A DNA stretch of 64,000 nt from Clavibacter michiganensis subsp. insidiosus (GCF_002240565.1 NZ_MZMO01000001.1:372001-436000); one strand, 5' to 3'; counted from the stretch's first letter, positions 51,821-61,033 are shown. Translations and numbers: made by a program. The notes: generated from the letters alone by a model not told the origin.

Positions 51821-51925
51821 TCTGCTCTGCCTCCGCACGCGGGGCATGAGTCGGCAGGGTCTGCCGCGTGTCCTCCCGCGGCGCCCGGCCTTCCGGCTTC
51901 CCCCGCCACGGCGTAGCCTCCGGGC

Positions 51926-52099
51926 ATGACCCACCACGACTCCACGGACCCCACCGACCACGACGACGTGCTCTACAAGACCCAGGGCAACCCCGTCCCC
52001 GACGCGCACGACGAGGAGCGCCGCGAGGCGCCCGCCGGCGGCGACTACACCGCCAGCGAGTCGGAGGAGGAGAAGGAGGCGCGCGAGGGCGGCGCCTGA
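51926..52099 (+). CDS. Small acidic hypothetical protein
   Basis: A 57-residue, strongly acidic and probably disordered protein (about 19 Asp/Glu), starting MTHHDSTDPTDHDD and ending SEEEKEAREGGA. TAGCCT is six bases before the ATG, suggesting a leaderless transcript, and a strong hairpin follows 21 bp after the stop, so it is its own unit. I recognise no family; short acidic proteins of this kind are common in Microbacteriaceae from memory. Confidence 0.7.
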   Translation: MTHHDSTDPTDHDDVLYKTQGNPVPDAHDEERREAPAGGDYTASESEEEKEAREGGA

Positions 52100-52119
52100 T
52101 CCGCATCCCGCGCACCGAG

Positions 52120-52162
52120 CGCACGAGGGCCGCCGCGACGCGTTCGCGGCGGCCCTCGTGCG
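52120..52162 (+). terminator. Strong hairpin terminator
   Basis: CGCACGAGGGCCGCCGCGA paired with TCGCGGCGGCCCTCGTGCG around a short CGCGT loop, a perfect stem of 19 bp directly after the small acidic protein gene. No U-tract. Confidence 0.85.
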
Positions 52163-52294
52163 TGCGGGCGCCGCTCGCCGGACGGCCCGCAGCTGCCCTC
52201 GGCGGGGGCGACACGCCGGGCCGGCACGGCCGTCGGATCCGCTCCGGCTGTCCGGATCCGCATGACGACGCGGAAGGCGTCGCGACACGCCGAA

Positions 52295-52343
52295 ACACTA
52301 GATGTAGTGGAATGACAGGTCTGTAGTTCGGGTTATATAGTGG
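52295..52343 (+). promoter_or_regulatory. Sigma70-like promoter overlapped by two NrdR-box-like sites
   Basis: Box 1, ACACTAGATGTAGTGG at 52295-52310, matches the NrdR consensus acaCwAtATaTwGtgt at 13 of 16 positions. Box 2, at 52328-52343 (TCGGGTTATATAGTGG), matches at 10 of 16. They start 33 bp apart, about three helical turns, as known for paired NrdR boxes. Between and inside them is a promoter-like ATGACA (52312-52317) and TATATA/TATAGT (52334-52341) with 16-18 bp spacing. This is the most AT-rich patch of the region. NrdR is the repressor of ribonucleotide reductase genes, yet no nrd gene is in this window. Consensus quoted from memory. Confidence 0.65.
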
Positions 52344-52347
52344 AGAA

Positions 52348-52480
52348 CCTCACCGCCCACCGGGTGGCCGAGCAACCCGGATCCTCGCGAAGACGCGGAT
52401 CCGGAGGCCATCGGGGCGAGAGCCACGAGACCTGAGGAGCCGCACCGGCGGTTCCCGACCAGACACAACGGGAGGCACCC
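52348..52480 (+). other. Structured 5' leader of the 28-residue peptide unit
   Basis: About 130 nt between the putative promoter and the peptide start. A hairpin CCGGATCC-TC-GCG-AAGA-CGC-GGATCCGG lies at 52377-52404, and CCACC-G-GGTGG at about 52357-52367 can fold too. GGGAGG at 52470-52475 serves as ribosome site. I cannot match it to a known riboswitch class. Confidence 0.45.
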
Positions 52481-52567
52481 ATGGACTACGACAACAACGA
52501 CACCGTCGGCGGCTACGCGATCCCCGTCGACCCCATGGAGCTCCTGCAGTGCGACTCCTGCCAGTAG
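52481..52567 (+). CDS. 28-residue peptide with C-terminal CxxC, unknown function
   Basis: A short frame starting MDYDNNDTVGG, with AIPVDPM in the middle and ending LLQCDSCQ. It has a good GGGAGG ribosome site 6 bp before the ATG, a promoter with NrdR-like boxes about 140 bp upstream and a 14-bp hairpin 35 bp after the stop, so it is a complete stand-alone transcription unit. The C-terminal Cys-x-x-Cys near the last residue recalls the redox-active tail of class I ribonucleotide reductase large subunits. It may be a conserved small redox protein, a remnant of an internally deleted nrd gene, or a peptide precursor. No family recognised. Confidence 0.65.
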   Translation: MDYDNNDTVGGYAIPVDPMELLQCDSCQ

Positions 52568-52602
52568 GCAGCTGACGCCGCGGCAGCGGAATCGCGACCC
52601 GG

Positions 52603-52635
52603 GCCCCGGTCCCCACGAGAAGTGGGGGCTGGGGC
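52603..52635 (+). terminator. Hairpin terminator of the 28-residue peptide unit
   Basis: A 14-bp stem GCCCCGGTCCCCAC / GTGGGGGCTGGGGC with two G-U pairs and a GAGAA loop, ending the short transcript. It lacks a U-run, like other terminators here. Confidence 0.75.
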
Positions 52636-52681
52636 TCTCGCGTACCCGCGGGCGCGGACGCCCGCCGCGTAGGATCGTCCG

Positions 52682-53131
52682 GTGCCAGTGAATCCAGACC
52701 TCCAGGGTCGCGTGCTCCCCGCCGCCGCCCCGTACCTGGTGGGACGCGAGAAGGTGCGCGAATTCGCCCGCGCCGTCGGCGCCACCCACCCCGTCCACCT
52801 CGACCCCGAGGCCGCGCGCGCCGCCGGCCACGCCGACGTGGTCGCGCCGAGCACGTTCCCCGTCGTCGTCCAGGAGGCGACGCTCGCGCAGCTGCTCGCC
52901 GAGCCCGACGCCGGCATCGACTTCAGTCGCGTGGTCCACGGCGAGCAGGCGTTCACGTACTCCCGGCCGGTGGTCGCGGGCGACGAGCTGACCGCGACGC
53001 TCACCGTCACCAAGGTGGCCACCCTCGGCGGCAACGCGATGGTGACCGCCGAGTCCGCCATGGTCGACGGATCCGGCGCGCACGTCGTCACGGCCGTCTC
53101 CACCCTCGTCGTCCGCGGGGACGACGCGTGA
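52682..53131 (+). CDS. FAS1-type dehydratase N-terminal (MaoC-like) protein, HadA/HadC-like
   Basis: A 149-residue hot-dog-fold protein of the FAS1_DH/MaoC N-terminal type (KVREFARAVGATHPVHLDPE). It lacks the catalytic Asp/His of active MaoC proteins and would be the structural partner of the next gene product in a heterodimeric (3R)-hydroxyacyl-ACP dehydratase, as HadA/HadC with HadB. GTG start six bases after TAGGAT (leaderless). It overlaps the partner gene in GTGA. Confidence 0.88.
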   Translation: MPVNPDLQGRVLPAAAPYLVGREKVREFARAVGATHPVHLDPEAARAAGHADVVAPSTFPVVVQEATLAQLLAEPDAGIDFSRVVHGEQAFTYSRPVVAGDELTATLTVTKVATLGGNAMVTAESAMVDGSGAHVVTAVSTLVVRGDDA

Positions 53132-53556
53132 GCGCCGTGCCCGTGCTCGCCGACCTCGCCGTGGGTGACGTCGTGGCGGAGCGATCGCTGCACCTCACCC
53201 GCGACTCCCTCGTCCGCTACGCGGGCGCGTCGGGCGACTTCAACCCCATCCACTACCGCGACGACGTGGCCGCGTCGGTCGGGCTGCCGGGCGTCCTCGC
53301 CCACGGCATGCTGACGATGGGCCAGGCCGTGCAGCCCGTGGCCGACTGGGTGGGCGATCCCTCGCGCATCGTGTCCTACGGCGTGCGCTTCACGCGGCCC
53401 GTGGTCGTGGATCCCGCCGACGGCCAGGACCTCTCGATCATCGCCAAGGTGGGCGCGATCGACGCCGATGCCGGCACCGCGCGCATCGACATCGCCGTCT
53501 CCGTCGACGGGAAGACCGTCCTCGGCCGCGCCCAGGCGCAGGTCCGGCTGGCGTAG
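53128..53556 (+). CDS. MaoC-like (3R)-hydroxyacyl-ACP dehydratase, HadB-like
   Basis: A 142-residue R-hydratase subunit. Catalytic Asp and His are in YAGASGDFNPIHYRD, and HGMLTMGQAVQPV continues the hydratase 2 motif. With the preceding protein it should form the dehydratase of fatty acid synthesis. Microbacteriaceae have no mycolic acids, so ordinary chain elongation is more likely. Four-base overlap upstream, and murB follows 7 bp later, as in other actinobacteria. Confidence 0.92.
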   Translation: MSAVPVLADLAVGDVVAERSLHLTRDSLVRYAGASGDFNPIHYRDDVAASVGLPGVLAHGMLTMGQAVQPVADWVGDPSRIVSYGVRFTRPVVVDPADGQDLSIIAKVGAIDADAGTARIDIAVSVDGKTVLGRAQAQVRLA

Positions 53557-53563
53557 GGCCCCC

Positions 53564-54718
53564 GTGACGATCCAGACCCACCGCGACGCCCCGCTCGCCG
53601 ACCTCACCACCCTGCGCGTCGGCGGTCCGGCCGAGGAGCTCGTCACCGTGAGCGAGCGCGATGAGCTCGTCGACACGCTCCTCGGCCTGTGGGCCGTGGG
53701 CGAGGACTGGATGGTCCTCGGCGGCGGATCCAACTCCCTCATCTCGGACGAGGGCGTGGAGGGCACCGTCATCCGCATCGCGACCCGCGGCGTCGAGGTG
53801 GGCGACGAGCGGGCCGACGGCACCGTGCTCGTGCGCGTCGAGGCCGGCGAGCCGTGGGACGCGCTCGTCGCGCGCACCGTGGCCGACGGGCTCGCGGGGC
53901 TCGAGGCGCTCTCAGGGATCCCCGGATCCACCGGCGCCTCGCCCGTGCAGAACATCGGCGCGTACGGCCAGGAGGTGGCCGACGTCCTGGAGCGCATCGA
54001 CTTCCTCGACTACGAGACCGGCGAGGTGGAGCGCCTCAGCGCCGCCGACCTCGGCCTCGGCTACCGCACCTCCGCGCTGAAGCGCGGACGCGCGGGCGTC
54101 GTGCTCGCGGTGGACTTCGCGCTCACCCGGGGAGACGGCCCCGACGCGCTCGGCCTGCCCGTCGCGTACCCGCAGCTCGCCGGCGCGCTCGGCGTGGAGG
54201 TCGGCGACCGCGTGCCCGTCGCCCGCGTCCGCGAGACCGTGCTGGCGCTCCGCGCGTCCAAGGGCATGGTGCTCGACGACGCCGATCACGACACGTGGAG
54301 CGCGGGCTCGTTCTTCACGAACCCCATCGTCAGCGCCGCGTTCGCCCGCACGCTGCCGGCCGACGCCCCGCGCTGGCCGCAGGAGGATCCGCCCCAGGAC
54401 CTCGTCGTGCCGCTCGGCGACCAGTGGGAGGTGGCCGAGGCCATCGAGCGCGAGGCCGCTGCTCGCCGTCGACGCGAGCCGGCCGGCGTGAAGCTCAGCG
54501 CCGCGTGGCTGATCGAGCACTCGGGGGTGCAGCGCGGGTTCCGGCTGCCGGGATCCGGTGCGGCCGTCTCCTCCAAGCACACGCTCGCGCTCACCAACCG
54601 CGGCACCGCGACCGCTGAGCACGTCGCCGCCCTCGCGCGCTACGTGCAGGGCCGCGTGATGGGCGAGCACGGCGTGATCCTGCAGCCCGAGCCCGTGCTG
54701 GTCGGCCTCGCCCTCTAG
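53564..54718 (+). CDS. murB: UDP-N-acetylenolpyruvoylglucosamine reductase
   Basis: A 384-residue FAD enzyme that reduces UDP-GlcNAc-enolpyruvate to UDP-MurNAc. N-terminal TTLRVGGPAEELV, FAD-binding VLGGGSNSLISDEG, and SGIPGSTGASPVQNIGAYGQE with the MurB signature. C-terminal ASKGMVLDDADHDTWSAGSF contains the catalytic Ser. GTG start 53564, behind the MaoC pair. Length is typical of actinobacterial MurB. Confidence 0.95.
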   Translation: MTIQTHRDAPLADLTTLRVGGPAEELVTVSERDELVDTLLGLWAVGEDWMVLGGGSNSLISDEGVEGTVIRIATRGVEVGDERADGTVLVRVEAGEPWDALVARTVADGLAGLEALSGIPGSTGASPVQNIGAYGQEVADVLERIDFLDYETGEVERLSAADLGLGYRTSALKRGRAGVVLAVDFALTRGDGPDALGLPVAYPQLAGALGVEVGDRVPVARVRETVLALRASKGMVLDDADHDTWSAGSFFTNPIVSAAFARTLPADAPRWPQEDPPQDLVVPLGDQWEVAEAIEREAAARRRREPAGVKLSAAWLIEHSGVQRGFRLPGSGAAVSSKHTLALTNRGTATAEHVAALARYVQGRVMGEHGVILQPEPVLVGLAL

Positions 54719-54751
54719 GGGCGGGCCGACCCGCGGGGGCCGGGCGGCGGA

Positions 54752-55969
54752 TCAGGCCAGCAGGTCGCGGATCCGGCGCACGCCCTCGAGCAGCGCCTCG
54801 TCGCCGAGCGCGTAGCTGAAGCGCAGGAACCCGCTCGGGCCGAACGCCTCGCCGGGGACGGCGGCGATCTCCGCCTTCTCGAGCAGCACGTCGGCGACCT
54901 CGAGCGAGGTGGTCGGCGTCACGCCGTCGATGTCGCGGCCGAAGAGGCCCGTCACGTCGGGGTAGACGTAGAACGCGCCCTGCGGTGTGGGCGTGACGAA
55001 GCCGGGGACGGCGTCGAGCTCGGCGACGATCGTGCGGCGGCGGCGGTCGAAGGCCTCGCGCATCCGGTCGACCGTGTCGCGGGGGCCCCGGAGCGCCGCG
55101 ATGGCCGCGCGCTGCGAGACGTTCGAGGCGTTCGAGGAGAGGTGCGATTGCAGGTTGCCCGCGGCCTTGATGGCGTCGGCCGGGCCGACCATCCACCCCA
55201 CGCGCCAGCCCGTCATGGCGTACGTCTTGGCGACGCCGTTGACGAGGATCGTGCGGTCCGCCAGGGCCGGCACGACGTCGACGATGCTCGCGGCCTCGGC
55301 CCCGTCGTAGACCAGGTCCTGGTAGATCTCGTCGCTGATGACCCAGAGTCCCTTGGAGTCGGCCCACTCGCCGATCTCGCGGGTCTGCTCGCGCGAGTAG
55401 ACGGCGCCCGTGGGGTTCGAGGGCGAGACGAACAGCAGCACCTTGGTGCGCGGCGTCCACGCGGCCTCGAGCTGCTCGACGGTCACGAGGTAGCCCTGGT
55501 CGGCGCCCGCGAAGACGTCGACCGGAACGCCGCCCGCGAGGCGGATGGCCTCGGGGTAGGTGGTCCAGTAGGGCGTGGGCACGAGGACCTCGTCGCCCGG
55601 GTCGAGCAGCGTCTGGAACGCCTGGTAGACGGCCTGCTTGCCGCCGTTGGTGACGATGATCCGGTCGATGCCCACGTCGAGGCCGGAGGAGGCGCGGGTC
55701 TTGTCGGCTATCGCCTCGCGGAGGTCGGGGAGGCCGGCGGCCGCGGTGTAGCGGTGGTTGCGGGGATCCCGCGCGGCCTCGACCGCGGCCTCGACCACGT
55801 AGTCGGGCGTCGGGAAGTCGGGCTCGCCTGCCGCGAAGCTGATGACGGGGCGTCCGGCGGCCTGCAGGGCCTTGGCCTTGCCGTCGACCTTGAGGGTCGC
55901 GGACTCGGCGATGGATCCGATGCGGGTGGAGACGCGGCTGAGGGGGACGGTGCTCTGCGGTTCGGCCAT
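54752..55969 (-). CDS. aspC: Class I/II aspartate aminotransferase
   Basis: A 405-residue PLP enzyme of the prokaryotic aspartate aminotransferase Ib group. [17 protein letters not shown] near the start, [11 protein letters not shown], and the PLP lysine in [18 protein letters not shown]. It converts aspartate and 2-oxoglutarate to oxaloacetate and glutamate. The gene commonly lies between murB and tRNA-Trp/secE in this family, as here. Start ATG 55969. Symbol by analogy. Confidence 0.92.
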   Translation of the reverse strand: MAEPQSTVPLSRVSTRIGSIAESATLKVDGKAKALQAAGRPVISFAAGEPDFPTPDYVVEAAVEAARDPRNHRYTAAAGLPDLREAIADKTRASSGLDVGIDRIIVTNGGKQAVYQAFQTLLDPGDEVLVPTPYWTTYPEAIRLAGGVPVDVFAGADQGYLVTVEQLEAAWTPRTKVLLFVSPSNPTGAVYSREQTREIGEWADSKGLWVISDEIYQDLVYDGAEAASIVDVVPALADRTILVNGVAKTYAMTGWRVGWMVGPADAIKAAGNLQSHLSSNASNVSQRAAIAALRGPRDTVDRMREAFDRRRRTIVAELDAVPGFVTPTPQGAFYVYPDVTGLFGRDIDGVTPTTSLEVADVLLEKAEIAAVPGEAFGPSGFLRFSYALGDEALLEGVRRIRDLLA

Positions 55970-56158
55970 GCATGTGAGCATAGGGATGCGCGCCCGCCGC
56001 CACGCGGGTGGCGACGCCCGCCTGGCCGCCGCCCGACCGTGCGCCCGCGGATGCTGGTACACTCGTCCGGGTCGGTATCTCCGCCAAGCTCTTCCGCGCC
56101 TTGTTCCGTCCGTGCTCGCACGGTCGTGGCGCATGAGGGCAGGCGGGTGTCGACGCAG

Positions 56159-56231
56159 AGGGTGGTGGCTCAATTGGTAGAGCAGCGGTCTCCAAAACCG
56201 CAGGTTGCAGGTTCGAGTCCTGTCCGCCCTG
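56159..56231 (+). tRNA. tRNA-Trp (CCA)
   Basis: A 73-nt cloverleaf with acceptor AGGGTGG/CCGCCCT, anticodon stem GCGGT/ACCGC with CCA at 56192-56194, and T-arm GCAGGTTCGAGTCCTGT. It lies directly before secE, the standard arrangement, and probably shares its transcript. Confidence 0.96.
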
Positions 56232-56318
56232 CTAGATGGAACGGGTCCCCGGGCGCGTGACATCGCGGCTCGCCCGAACTCCGGGCGGAAGCCGAGCAAT
56301 GCAGGAAGGGACCCACGC

Positions 56319-56591
56319 GTGGCGCGGAAGATCGTCGACGAGCCGAGCGAGGAGATCGTCGCGCAGGCTCGCGAGCAGCGGGATGCGCGACGCAACCCCT
56401 TCGCCCGGCTGGTGCTCTTCATCAAGCAGGTCGTGCAGGAACTCAAGAAGGTGGTCACCCCCACCCGCAAGGAGCTGCTGACGTTCACGGGAGTGGTGCT
56501 GGCCTTCGTCATCGTCATGATGGTGATCGTCTCGCTCCTCGACCAGCTGTTCGGGTACCTCGCCATCGTGGTGTTCGGCAACGGCGCCTAG
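56319..56591 (+). CDS. secE: Preprotein translocase subunit SecE
   Basis: A 90-residue small subunit of the Sec translocase. Basic/acidic N-terminus, then [20 protein letters not shown], the conserved amphipathic helix, and one membrane span (about 60-83). The GTG at 56319 is chosen for AGGAAGGGA upstream and the usual length; a longer frame would run into tRNA-Trp. First gene of the secE-nusG-rplK-rplA cluster. Confidence 0.95.
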   Translation: MARKIVDEPSEEIVAQAREQRDARRNPFARLVLFIKQVVQELKKVVTPTRKELLTFTGVVLAFVIVMMVIVSLLDQLFGYLAIVVFGNGA

Positions 56592-56776
56592 CACCAGGGC
56601 CTCCACGCGGAGGCGGCACGGCCCGGGAGGGCGAGCGGCGCGGACCACGGGTCCACGCGCGCGGAGCACGGCAGCGGCGCGGACACCCGCGGGTCCCGCA
56701 TCCGCGCGGCCCGGCGCCCGGGAGCAGCACGGCACAGAACGGCAACGCACGACGAAGAACGAGGGAAGTAGATCCA

Positions 56777-57811
56777 TTGGCTGAGAGCAAGCGCGACGAC
56801 GTCGACCTCGCCCCCGCGGCGGAGCAGTCCTCCGAGGTGGACGAGGTCCAGGAGGGCCACGCCATCGAGTCCTCCGAGGAGAGCTCGGACGCGGCGGAGC
56901 ACACCGCCCTGCACGTCGAGTCCGACTCGGTCGAGACCGACCTGACGGCGGCGCTCGACGCGATGGAGTCCGTCGCGGACCCCGAGGCCGACGCCATCGT
57001 CGAGGACGCGCTCGACGTCGACTCCGCCGACGAGGCCGAGGCCGCCGTCGAGGCGACCGACGACGAGGCGGAGGAGGAGGCGGCCGAGGAGGCCCTCGAG
57101 CCCGCCGACGTCGCGCCCGCCACGGCGGAGGACATCGCCGAGGCCGAGGCCGACCTCGTCCCCGACGAGGCCGCGTCCGAGGACGACGCCGAGGTCGACC
57201 CCTATGAGGACTTCCGCAAGGAGCTCCGATCCAAGCCGGGCAAGTGGTACGTCATCCACTCCTACGCGGGCTTCGAGCGCCGCGTGAAGAGCAACATCGA
57301 GAACCGCATGGTGTCGCTCAACATGGAGGACGACATCTACCAGATCGAGGTCCCGATGGAGGACGTCGTCGAGATCAAGAACGGCCAGCGCAAGATGGTC
57401 AACCGGGTGCGCATCCCGGGCTACGTGCTCGTGCGCATGAGCCTCAACGAGGACAGCTGGTCGGTCGTCCGCCACACCCCCGGCGTCACGGGCTTCGTGG
57501 GCAACGCCCACAACCCCACGCCCCTCCGCTTCGAGGAGGCCTTCTCCATGCTGAAGAGCCTCGTCGAGATCAAGGAGGTGGCGCAGGTCAAGGGCCAGCC
57601 CACCAAGGGCGGCCAGGCGCAGCGCGTCGTCGCCGCCGAGGTCGACTTCGAGATCGGCGAGACGATCACGATCAAGGAGGGCTCGTTCGCGGGCCTCCCC
57701 GGCTCCATCAGCGAGATCAAGCCCGAGAGCGGCAAGCTCACGGTGCTCGTCTCCCTGTTCGAGCGCGAGACCCCGGTCGAGCTCAGCTTCGACCAGGTCA
57801 CCAAGCTCTAG
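56777..57811 (+). CDS. nusG: Transcription termination/antitermination factor NusG
   Basis: A 344-residue NusG. Residues 1 to about 150 are an acidic, Ala/Glu/Asp-rich extension without homology to E. coli NusG. The NGN domain begins at [15 protein letters not shown] (about 155) and the KOW motif is in [20 protein letters not shown]. The start is a TTG at 56777 behind GAGGGAAG, which is rare but well supported by spacing; the first codon is followed by Ala-Glu-Ser-Lys. It follows secE by 185 bp. Confidence 0.93.
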   Translation: MAESKRDDVDLAPAAEQSSEVDEVQEGHAIESSEESSDAAEHTALHVESDSVETDLTAALDAMESVADPEADAIVEDALDVDSADEAEAAVEATDDEAEEEAAEEALEPADVAPATAEDIAEAEADLVPDEAASEDDAEVDPYEDFRKELRSKPGKWYVIHSYAGFERRVKSNIENRMVSLNMEDDIYQIEVPMEDVVEIKNGQRKMVNRVRIPGYVLVRMSLNEDSWSVVRHTPGVTGFVGNAHNPTPLRFEEAFSMLKSLVEIKEVAQVKGQPTKGGQAQRVVAAEVDFEIGETITIKEGSFAGLPGSISEIKPESGKLTVLVSLFERETPVELSFDQVTKL

Positions 57812-57864
57812 GCGGTCGGGCCGCGCGGCCCGCTCGATCTAGCAATCAAGAAGAAGGAAGAGAA

Positions 57865-58296
57865 ATGGCACCGAAGAAGAAGGTCACGGGTCTGATCAAG
57901 CTGCAGATCAAGGCCGGCGCCGCCAACCCCGCACCGCCCATCGGGCCGGCGCTGGGACAGCACGGCGTCAACATCATGGAGTTCTGCAAGGCGTACAACG
58001 CCCAGACCGAGGCTCAGCGCGGGAACGTCATCCCCGTCGAGATCACCGTCTACGAGGACCGGACGTTCACGTTCATCCTCAAGACGCCCCCGGCCGCGGA
58101 GCTCATCAAGAAGGCCGCCGGAGTCGCCAAGGGCTCGGGCACGCCGCACACGGTCAAGGTCGCGAAGCTCACGATGGACCAGGTCCGCGAGATCGCCGAG
58201 CAGAAGCAGGCCGACCTCAACGCCAACGACATCGACGCCGCGGCGAAGATCATCGCCGGCACCGCCCGCTCCATGGGCATCACGGTCGAGGCCTAG
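57865..58296 (+). CDS. rplK: 50S ribosomal protein L11
   Basis: A 143-residue L11 with the canonical [19 protein letters not shown] near the N-terminus and the C-terminal rRNA-binding domain ending [11 protein letters not shown]. Binds 23S rRNA at the GTPase-associated centre. AAGAAGGAAG precedes the ATG. Just before is nusG and rplA follows 100 bp later. Confidence 0.98.
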   Translation: MAPKKKVTGLIKLQIKAGAANPAPPIGPALGQHGVNIMEFCKAYNAQTEAQRGNVIPVEITVYEDRTFTFILKTPPAAELIKKAAGVAKGSGTPHTVKVAKLTMDQVREIAEQKQADLNANDIDAAAKIIAGTARSMGITVEA

Positions 58297-58396
58297 CCTC
58301 TACCACCCCGCGGGTCCCGTCCGGGATCCGCTCCAGCATCACGCGGGAGAGCCGGCCAGGCTCACATCAACCGCACTCTCGAATCAGGAGACACGA

Positions 58397-59083
58397 ATGG
58401 CGAAGTCAAAGGCCTACCGGGCCGCAGCCGAGAAGATCGATCCCGCCAAGGCGTACACCGCCTCGGAGGCCGTCGAGCTCGCGCGCGAGACCGGTTCCCG
58501 CAAGTTCGACAGCACCGTCGAGGTCGCGCTCAAGCTCGGCGTCGACCCCCGCAAGGCAGACCAGATGGTCCGCGGCACCGTCATCCTTCCTCACGGTACC
58601 GGCAAGACTGCTCGCGTCATCGTCTTCGCGACGGGCCCCGCGGCCGAGGCGGCCATCGCCGCAGGCGCCGACGAGGTCGGCGGCGACGAGCTCATCGAGA
58701 AGGTGGCGGGCGGCTACACGTCGTTCGACTCCGCCGTCTCGACGCCCGAGCTCATGGGCAAGGTCGGTCGTCTCGGCAAGGTGCTCGGCCCGCGCGGCCT
58801 CATGCCCAACCCGAAGACCGGCACGGTCACCCCGGACGTCGCGCGCGCGGTGTCCGACATCAAGGGCGGCAAGATCGAGTTCCGCGTCGACAAGCACGCG
58901 AACGTGCACTTCGTGGTCGGCAAGGCGAGCTTCTCGCCCGAGCAGCTCTCGGAGAACGTCGGCGCCGCGCTCGAGGAGATCGTCCGCCTCAAGCCGTCCT
59001 CCTCGAAGGGCCGCTACGTGCAGAAGGCCACGGTCTCCACGACCTTCGGCCCCGGGATCCCGGTGGACGTCAACTCCATCTAG
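58397..59083 (+). CDS. rplA: 50S ribosomal protein L1
   Basis: A 228-residue L1. It starts [20 protein letters not shown], and [20 protein letters not shown] is the signature. Normal length. ATG with AGGAGAC upstream. The cluster ends here with a strong hairpin; rplJ/rplL are not next to it in this window. Confidence 0.98.
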   Translation: MAKSKAYRAAAEKIDPAKAYTASEAVELARETGSRKFDSTVEVALKLGVDPRKADQMVRGTVILPHGTGKTARVIVFATGPAAEAAIAAGADEVGGDELIEKVAGGYTSFDSAVSTPELMGKVGRLGKVLGPRGLMPNPKTGTVTPDVARAVSDIKGGKIEFRVDKHANVHFVVGKASFSPEQLSENVGAALEEIVRLKPSSSKGRYVQKATVSTTFGPGIPVDVNSI

Positions 59084-59121
59084 CACCGCCGCGCGGAAGC
59101 GCACGCACGACCAGCAGCACA

Positions 59122-59149
59122 GGAAGGGCCCGCCTCGGCGGGCCCTTCC
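59122..59149 (+). terminator. Terminator of the secE-rplA cluster
   Basis: A perfect 13-bp stem GGAAGGGCCCGCC / GGCGGGCCCTTCC with a TC loop, 38 bp after rplA. Confidence 0.85.
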
Positions 59150-59187
59150 GTCGTCCCCGGGTCGCGCGGCTGCCTAGGCTCGTCAGG

Positions 59188-59793
59188 GTGAGCATCCCGG
59201 ATCCCGCCGTCGCCCCCGTCCCCGCCGTCCCGTCCTTCCGTGTCGCCTCGCCCGGTGACGCGGAGGAGGTGGCCGCCCTCGCCGCCCGCACCTTCGCGCT
59301 CGCGTGCCCGCCGACGACCACGGCCGAGGCGATCGTGGAGCACATCCGCACCGTCCTGTCGCCAGCGCGCTTCCGGGCGCACCTCGCGGATCCCGCGCAC
59401 CGGGTCGTGCTCGCGGAGGTCGCGGGCCGGGCGGTCGGCTACACGATGGTCGTCGCGGCGCCGCCTGCGGACGCCGACGTGGCGGGAGCGCTCCGGCTGC
59501 GGCCGGAGGTCGAGCTGAGCAAGGTGTACGTCGAGCAGGGGTCGCACGGTGCGGGTGTCGCGCGGCCGCTCATGGCCGAGACGCTGCGGGTCGCCCGCGA
59601 GCTGGCAGGGGAGCGGGGGCGGGACGCCGAGGCCGGGATCTGGCTCGGCGTCAACGAGCACAACGCGCGCGCCATCCGCTTCTACGAGCGCAGCGGCTTC
59701 CGCATCGTGGGGACCCGGTCGTTCCGGCTCTCGGATGCGGTGGAGACGGATCACGTGATGGAGCAGGCGCTGGCGGCGCCCGCCGGGGAGTGA
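59188..59793 (+). CDS. GNAT family N-acetyltransferase
   Basis: A 201-residue acetyl-CoA-dependent acetyltransferase. Motif A is VYVEQGSHGAGVARPLMAET (the Q/RxxGxG/A pyrophosphate loop as GSHGAG) and motif B follows with GVNEHNARAIRFYERSGFR. Similar to GNAT proteins annotated as spermidine or other small-molecule acetyltransferases; substrate not determinable. GTG seven bases after TAGGCT (leaderless). Confidence 0.87.
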   Translation: MSIPDPAVAPVPAVPSFRVASPGDAEEVAALAARTFALACPPTTTAEAIVEHIRTVLSPARFRAHLADPAHRVVLAEVAGRAVGYTMVVAAPPADADVAGALRLRPEVELSKVYVEQGSHGAGVARPLMAETLRVARELAGERGRDAEAGIWLGVNEHNARAIRFYERSGFRIVGTRSFRLSDAVETDHVMEQALAAPAGE

Positions 59794-59799
59794 GCGGGA

Positions 59800-60852
59800 T
59801 CAGCCCCGCGCCACGTTGAGCACGACCTTGCCGCGGGCGTGGCCGCTCTCCATGTGACGGTGCGCCTCGGCGGCGTCCTCCAGGTCGAAGACCTCGTCGA
59901 CGTAGACCTTGATGTCGCCCGACTCCAGCAGCCGCGAGATCACCGCGAGCTTCTGCCCGTCGGGCGCGACCTCGTAGTGGGTGGCGCGCACGCCGACCGC
60001 GGCCGCGTCCTGCACGAGGGTCGGCCAGCCGCGGACGGGCGCGCTGACCAGGAGGCCGCCCCGCCGGAGGACCTGCAGCGAGCGGGTGCCGGTGTCGTCG
60101 GTGCAGTTGCCGACCAGGTCGATCACGACGTCCACGTCGGCGAGCACGTCCTCGAAGCGCACCTGCGAGCGGTCGATGACCTCGTCGGCGCCGAGCTCCG
60201 CCAGCCAGTCGACGTTGCGGGGCGAGCCTGTCGCGACCACCCGGGCGCCGAAGTGCCGCGCGAACTGCACCGCGAAGTGGCCGACGCCGCCCGCGCCCGC
60301 GTGCACCAGGACGACCTGGCCCTCGTGCGCCCGGCCGATGTCGACGACCATGCCCCACGCGGTGAGGGCGCTGACGGGCGTCGCCGCGGCCTCGACGTGC
60401 GAGAGCCGGGCGGGCTTCCGGGCGAGGCTCACGCTGGGGACGGCGATGTAGGGGGCGTAGCTGCCGGGCATCCGCGGCACCATAGCGAGGCCGAACACCT
60501 CGTCGCCCGGGTGCAGCGCGTGGTCCTCGTAGGGCGACTCGACGACGACGCCGCTGAAGTCGCGGCCGAGCACCGCGGGCAGGCTGCCGAGCGTCGGGCC
60601 GCCGGGCTCGCCCGCGCGGAGCCGCAGGTCGATGGGGTTCACGCCCGCGGCGACGACCTTCACGAGCACCTCCGAGTCGAGGCGGTGCGGCACCGGCACG
60701 TCGGCGACGTGCAGGACCTCGGGTCCGCCGGTCTCCGTGACGACGACCGCGCGCATGGTCTCCCCGCGCGGCGCGAGGGCGATGGCGGCGGCCGCCCGAT
60801 CCCGCTCGGCCTCCGCGGCGACGCCGGCTCTGGACTGGATGACCTGGCTCAT
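59800..60852 (-). CDS. Zinc-independent quinone oxidoreductase/alcohol dehydrogenase (MDR superfamily)
   Basis: A 350-residue medium-chain reductase. The GroES-like N-terminal domain starts around MRAVVVTETGG (residue 33) and the Rossmann motif is HAGAGGVGHFAVQFA. The structural-zinc cysteines of alcohol dehydrogenases are absent, so NADPH:quinone reductase activity is likely. Start at 60852 is annotated; the ATG at residue 33 is a strong alternative, because the first 32 residues are not part of the fold. It is convergent with the GNAT gene. Confidence 0.88.
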   Translation of the reverse strand: MSQVIQSRAGVAAEAERDRAAAAIALAPRGETMRAVVVTETGGPEVLHVADVPVPHRLDSEVLVKVVAAGVNPIDLRLRAGEPGGPTLGSLPAVLGRDFSGVVVESPYEDHALHPGDEVFGLAMVPRMPGSYAPYIAVPSVSLARKPARLSHVEAAATPVSALTAWGMVVDIGRAHEGQVVLVHAGAGGVGHFAVQFARHFGARVVATGSPRNVDWLAELGADEVIDRSQVRFEDVLADVDVVIDLVGNCTDDTGTRSLQVLRRGGLLVSAPVRGWPTLVQDAAAVGVRATHYEVAPDGQKLAVISRLLESGDIKVYVDEVFDLEDAAEAHRHMESGHARGKVVLNVARG

Positions 60853-61033
60853 CGTGCGACCCCTCCTCGGAACGCGGCGGCGTGGTGGATCCCACCGCGC
60901 CCCCGCTCGTCCAGTGAAGTCGCCGCGTGAGTCGGGCGTGTTTCCGCGGTGTTCCCCGGGCGAGAAGAATGCCGAGGGCACTCGCCGACGGCGATGGGCC
61001 GCGCACCGGGCCAGGCGGTGCGGGCAGCGCGGC

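Noticed and set aside
52481..52567. The 28-residue peptide as a lantibiotic or TOMM precursor
   Set aside because: No modification enzyme or exporter lies beside it and only two cysteines are present; kept as an unknown peptide instead.
52682..53556. MaoC pair as mycolic acid dehydratase (HadABC)
   Set aside because: Microbacteriaceae lack mycolic acids and no mycolate genes are nearby; ordinary fatty acid elongation is more likely.
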